A stretch of 64,000 nucleotides of DNA from Megascapheus bottae. Lineage: Eukaryota; Chordata; Mammalia; Rodentia; Geomyidae. Shown one piece after another: positions 59,279 to 64,000 of the stretch. The stretch is from the NCBI GenBank assembly GCA_024803745.1, contig JANJXV010000129.1, forward strand, positions 2,418,001 through 2,482,000. Direction: 5' to 3'. The notes under the pieces were generated by a model. That model had not been told where the DNA came from, ran no database searches, and saw only the letters and a program-made list of their open reading frames with translations. How positions within the stretch are numbered: the first letter of the stretch is position 1; the number at the start of each line of letters is the position of its first letter. Both the position numbers and the translations under genes were made by a program.

Positions 59279-62083
59279 TAAATGTTGGTGTGTGAAGTCA
59301 TAGAATGTAGATGTGAAGTCATAGAATGGTGGTGTGAAGTCATAGAATGGAGGTGTGTGAAGTCACAATGGAGGTGTGTGAATTCATAGAATGGAGATGT
59401 GTGAAGTCAAAGAATGGAGGTGTGTGAAGTCATAAATTGGATGTGTGTGAAATCACAAAATGGAGGTGTGTGTAATCACAGAGTGGAGGTGTGTAAAGTC
59501 ACAGAGTGGAGGTGTGTGAATTCTCAGAATGGAGGTGTGGGAAGTCACAGAATGGAGGTGTGTGTTGTCAAAGAATGGAGGTGTGTGAATTCATAGAATG
59601 GAGGTGTGTGAAGTCAAAGAATGGAGGTGTGTGAAGTCATAGAATGGAGGTGTGTGAAGTCACAGAAATGAGGTCTTTGAAGTCAAAATGGAAGTGTGTG
59701 AAGTCAGAATGGAGGTGTGTGAAGTCATAGAATGGAGGTGTGTGAAGCCACAGAATGGAGGTGTGTGAACTCATAGAATGGAGGAGTGTGAAGTCATAGA
59801 ATGGAGGTGTGTGAAGTCACAGATGGAGGGGTGTGAAGTCATAGAATGGAGGTGTGTGAAGTCACAGAAAGGAGGTGTGTGAACCCAGAATGGAGGTGTG
59901 TGAATTCACAGAAGGGAGGTTTGTGAAGTCATAGAATGGATGTTTCTGAAGTAAGAATGAAGGTGTGTGAAGTCATAGAATGGAGGTGTGTGAAGTCAAA
60001 ATGGAGGTGTGTGAAGTCAAACAATGTAGGTGTGTGAAGTCACAGAATGGAGGTGTGTGAAGTCACAGAATGGAAGTGTGTGAAGTCAAAATGGAGGTGT
60101 GTGAAGTCAAAGAATGGACGTGTGTGAAGTCAAAATTCTGGTGTGTGAATTCACAAATGCAGGTGTGTGAAGTCACAGAATGGAGGTGTGTGAAGTCAAA
60201 ATGGAGGTGTGTGAGGTCAAGGAATGGATGTGTGTGAAGTCATAGAATGGAGGTGTATGAAGTCATGGAATGGAGGTTTGTGAAGTCAAACATTGGAAGC
60301 GTGTGAAGTTACAGAATGGAGGTGTGTGAAGTCATACAATGGAGGTGTGTGAAGTCAGATAATGGAGGTGTGTGAAGTCAGATTGCAGGTTTGTGAAGTC
60401 ATAGAATGGAGGTTTGTGAAGTCATAGATTGGAAGTGTGTGAAGTCATAGAATGGAGGTTGTGAAGTCATAGATTGAAGGTGTGTGGAAGTCATAGTATG
60501 GAGGTGTGTGAAGTCACAAAAAGGAGGTGTGTGAATTCACAGAATGGAGTTGTATGAGGTCAAAATGCAGGTGTGTGTATTCATAGAATGGAGGTGTGTG
60601 AAATCAAAGAATGGAGGTTTCTGAAGTCACAGAATGGATTGTGTGTGAAATCACAGAATGGAAGTGTGTGAAGTCACAGAATGGAGGTGTGTAAAGTCAC
60701 AGAATGGAGGTGTGTGAAGTCACAGAATGGAGGTGTGTGAAGTCATAGAATGGAGGTGCGTGAAGTCACAGAATGCAGTTGTGTGAAGTCAGAATAGAGG
60801 TGTGCGAAGTCATAGAATGGAGGTGTGTGAAGTCAGAATGGAGCTGTGTGAAGTCATAGAATGGAAGTGTGTGAAGTCAGAATGGAGGTGTGTGAAACCA
60901 TAGAATGGAGGTGTGTGAAGTCACAGAATTGAGGTGTGTGAAGTCAGAATGGAGGTGTGTGAAGTCAGAATGGAGGTGGGGGAAGTCAGAGAATGGAGGT
61001 GTGTGAAGTCACACTGCAGGTGTGTGAACTCATAGAATGGAGGTGTGTGAAGTCACAAGGTAGGTTTCTGAAGTCATAGAATGGAGGTGTGTGAAGTAAT
61101 AGAATGGAGGTGTGTGAAGTCACAGAATGGAGGTGTGTGATGTCATAGAATGGAGGTGTGTGAAGTCACAGAATGGAGGTGTGTAAAGGCCTAGAATGGA
61201 GGTGTGTGAAGTCATAGAATGGAGGTGTGTGAAGTCATAGAATGGGGGTGTGTGAAGTCACAGAATGGAGGTGTGTGAAATCACACTATGGAGGGGTGTG
61301 AACTCAGATTTGAGGTGTGTGAGGTCACAGAATGGAGGTGTGTGAAGTCATATAACGAGGTGTGTGAAGTCACAGAATGGAGGTGTGCGAAGACACAGAA
61401 TGTCGGTGTGTGAACTCAGAGTGGAGGTGTGTGAAGTCACAGAATGGAGGTGTGTGAAGTCATAGAATGGAAATGTGTGAAGTCATAGAATGGAGGTGTG
61501 TGAAGTCAGAATGGAGGTGTGTGAAGTCACAAATGGAGGTGTGTTAACTCAGAATGGAGGTGTGTGAAGTCACAGAATGGAGGTGTGTGAAGTCAAAATT
61601 GTGATGTGTGAAGTCATAAATGGAGGTGTGTGAAGTCACAGAGTGGAGGTGTGTGAAATCACAATGGAATTTTGTGAAGTCAAAGAAAGGAGTGTGTGAA
61701 GTCATAGAATGGATGTGTATGAAGTCATGGAATGGAGGTTGGTGAAGTCAAACATTGGAAGTGTGTGAAATTACACAATGGAGGTGTGTGAAACCAGAGA
61801 ATGGAGGTGTGTGAAGTGACAGAATGGAGGTGTTTGAAATCATAGAATAGAGATGTGTGAAGTCACAAAATGGAGGTGTGTGAAATCGTAGAATGAAGGT
61901 GTGTGAAGTCAGAGAATCAAGGTGTGTGAAGTCACAGAATGGAGGTGTGTGAACTCACAAAGGAGGTGAGTGAAGTCACAGAATGCAGGTGTGTGAAGTC
62001 ATAGAATGGAAGTGTGTGAAGTCATAGAATGTAGGTGTGTGATGTCAGAATGGAGGTGTGTGAAGTCACAGAATGGAGGTGTG
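59271..62083 (+). repeat. Diverged B-like HOR unit, 2,813 bp
   Basis: It keeps the B marker order but has many monomers nearer the consensus and some not seen in the homogenised block (GATGTTTCTGAAG near 59940, GTCAAAATTCTGG near 60130, TTGAAGGTGTGTGGAAG near 60474). A stretch around 60100-60480 resembles the 21000-24340 tract. Confidence 0.8.
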
Positions 62084-62091
62084 TGACGTCA
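62084..62091. other. CRE-type palindrome TGACGTCA
   Basis: Exact octamer; flank changed to TATATGTTGG while the octamer is intact. Confidence 0.6.
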
Positions 62092-64000
62092 TATATGTTG
62101 GTGTGTGAAGTCATAGAATGGAGATGTGAAGTCATAGAATGGAGGTGTGAAGTCATAGAATGGAGGTGTGTGAAGTCACAGAAGGCAGGTGTGTGAAGTC
62201 ACAGAATAGAGTTGTGTGAAGTCACAATGGAAGTGTGTGAATTCATAGAATGGAGATGTGTGAAGTCAAAGAATGGAGGTGTGTGAAGTCATACAATGGA
62301 GGTGTGTGAAATCACAAAATGGAGGTGTGTGTAGTCACAGAGTGGAGGTGTGTAAAGTCACAGAGTGGAGGTGTGTGAATTCTCAGAATGGAGGTGTGGG
62401 AAGTCAAAGAATGGAGGTGTGTGAATTCATAGAATGGAGGTGTGTGAAGTCAAAGAATGGAGGTGTGTGAAGTCATAGAATGGAGGTGTGTGAAGTCATA
62501 GAATGGAGGTGTGTGAGGTCATATTGGAGGTGTGTGAAGTCACAGAATGGAAGTGTGTCAACTCAGAAAGGAGGTGTGTGAAGTCATAGAATGGAGGTGT
62601 GTGAAGTTATAGAATGGAGGTGTGTGAACTCATAGAATGGAGGAGTGTGAAGTCATAGAATGGAGGTGTGTGAAGTCACAGAAATGAGGTCTTTGAAGTC
62701 AAAATGGAAGTGTGTGAATCAGAATGGAGGTGTGTGAAGTCATACAATGGAGGTGTGTGAAGTCACAGAATGGAGGTGTGTGAACTCATAGAATGGAGGA
62801 GTGTGAAGTCATAGAATGGAGGTGTGTGAAGTCACAGATGGAGGGGTGTGAAGTCATAGAATGGAGGTGTGTGAAGTCACAGAATGGAGGTGTGTGAACC
62901 CAGAATGGAGGTGTGAGAATTAACAGAAGGGAGGTTTGTGTAGTCATAGAATGGATGTTTATGAAGTAAGAATGAAGGTGTGTGAAGTCATAGAATGGAG
63001 GTGTGTGAAGTCAAAATGGAGGTGTGTGAAGTCAAACAATGTAGGTGTGTGAAGTCACAGAATGGAGGTGTGTGAAGTCACAGAATGGAAGTGTGTGAAG
63101 TCAAAATGGAGGTGTGTGAAGTCAAAGAATGGACGTGTGTGAAGTCAAAATTGTGGTGTGTGAAGTCAGAATGGAGATGTGTGAAGTCAGAGAATGGAGG
63201 TGTGAAGTCAGAATGCACATGTGTGAAGTCAGAGAATGGAGGTGTGTGAAGTCATAGAACGGAGGTGTGTCTAGTCACAGAATAGAAGTGTGTGAAGTCA
63301 TAGAATGGAGTTGTGTGAAGTCATAGAATGGAGGTGTGTGAAGTCATAGAATGGAGGTGTGTGAAATCATAGAATGGAGGTGTGTGAAATCACAGGATGG
63401 AGGTGTGTGAAGACACAGAATGGAGGTGTGTAAAGTCACAGAGTGGAGGTGTGTGAAGTCACAGAACGGAGGTGTGTGAAGTCAGAGAATGGAGGTGTGT
63501 GAAGTCATAGAATGTAGGTGTGTGAAATCACAGAAAGGAAGTGTGTGTAGTCACAGAGTGGAGGTGTGTAAAGTCCCAGAATGGAGGTGTGTGAAGTCTC
63601 AGAATGGAGGTGTGTGAAGTCATAGAATGGAGGTGTTTGAAGTCATAGAATGTTGGTTTTTGAACTCAGAGAATGGAGGTGTGTGAAGTCACAGAATGGA
63701 GGTGTGTGAGGTCAGATTGAAGGTGTTTGAAGTCACAGAATGGAAGTGTGTCAACTCAGAAAGGAGTTGTGTGAAGTCATAGAATGGAGGTGTGTGAAGT
63801 CATAGAATGGAGGTGTGTGAAATCATAGAATGGAGGTGTGTGAAGTCACAGAAATGAGGTGTTTGAAGTCAAAATGGAAGTATGTGAAGTCAGAATGGAG
63901 GTGTGTGAAGTCATAGAATGGAGGTGTGTGAAGTCATAGAATGGAGGTGTGTGAAGTCACAGAAAGGAGGTGTGTGAACTCATAGAATGGAGGAGTGTGA
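62084..64000 (+). repeat. Diverged B-like HOR unit, cut by window end
   Basis: It repeats the 59271 unit. The offset is 2,813 bp at the CRE and 3,015 bp by the GATGGAGGGGTG marker (59822 versus 62837), so about 202 bp of monomers were gained near 62450-62700. The last 400 bp return to clear B markers (GTTGGTTTTTGAAC, GTCAACTCAG, GAAATGAGGTGTTTG). The array continues past the window. Confidence 0.8.

Larger units (their letters stand above)
1..64000 (+). repeat. Satellite / giant minisatellite array, 23/21-bp monomer, whole window
   Basis: Every line of the window is built from one monomer: GTGTGTGAAGTCA, then TA or CA, then GAATGGAG (23 bp). Common 21-bp forms read GTCAGAATGG, GTCACAATGG or GTCAAAATGG, or have GGAGGTGTGAAG in place of GGAGGTGTGTGAAG. 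Rare 20- and 25-bp forms occur (near 4375 and 9757). All copies point the same way; I saw no stretch in the complementary orientation and no foreign insertion. The given strand has only one or two C per monomer. The array is open at both ends. No centromere-protein box, telomere repeat or known satellite was recognised. It is a eukaryotic type of repeat; species and chromosomal location cannot be told. Confidence 0.98.

Noticed and set aside
446..62470. About thirty open reading frames of 60-82 codons on both strands, many nearly identical (plus-strand CEVIEWRC-type, minus-strand FCDFTHLH/SHTSIL-type peptides)
   Set aside because: They are translations of the monomer. A run of 23-bp monomers meets TAG or TGA within about two copies; only 21-bp monomers keep a frame open. 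Start and end are set by repeat variants, the peptides are themselves repetitive, both strands give them, and no separate promoter or codon signal is seen.
1..64000. CRISPR array
   Set aside because: Short direct repeats are present, but they adjoin head to tail with no unique spacers of constant length, and there are no cas genes.
1..64000. Ribosome-binding sites (GGAGG in every monomer)
   Set aside because: GGAGG is simply part of the monomer; it is not followed by a sustained reading frame, and the array is of eukaryotic type.
1..64000. Telomere repeat or CENP-B box
   Set aside because: The GTGTGTG run is only loosely reminiscent of telomeric or subtelomeric DNA, and no TTAGGG-like tandem tract or CENP-B box core was found on either strand.
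1..64000. G-quadruplex array
   Set aside because: Only GG pairs separated by longer loops occur regularly; runs of three or more G are sporadic (for example GAGGGG and GGGGTG variants).
1..64000. rRNA, tRNA or other RNA genes
   Set aside because: No region departs from the monomer pattern enough to hold one.
1..64000. Inverted repeats or a palindromic array turnaround
   Set aside because: No CTCCATTC/TGACTTCAC-type runs, which would mark the opposite orientation, were seen on the given strand.

Overview
The whole 64 kb is one uninterrupted tandem-repeat (satellite / giant minisatellite) array. I see no protein-coding gene, RNA gene, transposon or unique-sequence island. The basic monomer is 23 bp: GTGTGTGAAGTCA, then TA or CA, then GAATGGAG. 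It is interspersed with 21-bp variants that lack two bases, either before GAATGG or within the GTGTGTG run. At roughly 22-23 bp each the window holds about 2,800 monomers, all in the same orientation, and the array runs off both ends. The given strand is very poor in C (one or two per monomer), so the strand asymmetry is extreme. CpG is rare and recurs at fixed places. A block of this size and organisation points to a eukaryotic chromosome (centromeric, pericentromeric, subtelomeric or a very large VNTR). The CpG scarcity would fit a methylating animal genome, but I cannot name the species or the satellite.

Monomer variants are not random. They recur in fixed order and define kilobase-scale higher-order repeats (HORs). 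Two families can be followed by their marker monomers. Layout: A family 1-7084; B family 7085 to about 19625; a mixed A-like/B-like tract 19626-24340, including a diverged island at 23821-24340; A family 24341-38145; B family 38146 to about 57300; a more diverged B-like tract 57300-64000. B units are about 2.81 kb (short form) or 3.28-3.31 kb (long form). They differ by one 497-bp segment and by smaller indels that mostly equal whole numbers of monomers. A units are about 2.4-3.2 kb and more mosaic.

The A-to-B succession at 4975-7084 is seen again at 36022-38145, 31,068 bp away, which suggests a super-repeat of about 31 kb. Very recent events are visible: a 2,570-bp tandem duplication (28316-33455) whose copies matched at every place I compared, a 561-bp tandem duplication, a 136-bp tandem duplication, and an A-type patch inserted in phase into a B unit.

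Almost every HOR unit carries one exact TGACGTCA palindrome (the CRE/ATF octamer, also containing an AatII site). It arises by one A-to-C change in the TGAAGTCA core of the monomer. I find 21 exact copies and one decayed copy. Four A-family positions carry an exact TGAGTCA (AP-1/TRE) heptamer. Whether these motifs act in the cell cannot be read from the sequence. Short open reading frames of 60-82 codons exist only where 21-bp monomers happen to keep the frame open, and I do not regard them as genes. Block boundaries below were found by eye and are good to about one monomer unless a repeat offset is given.
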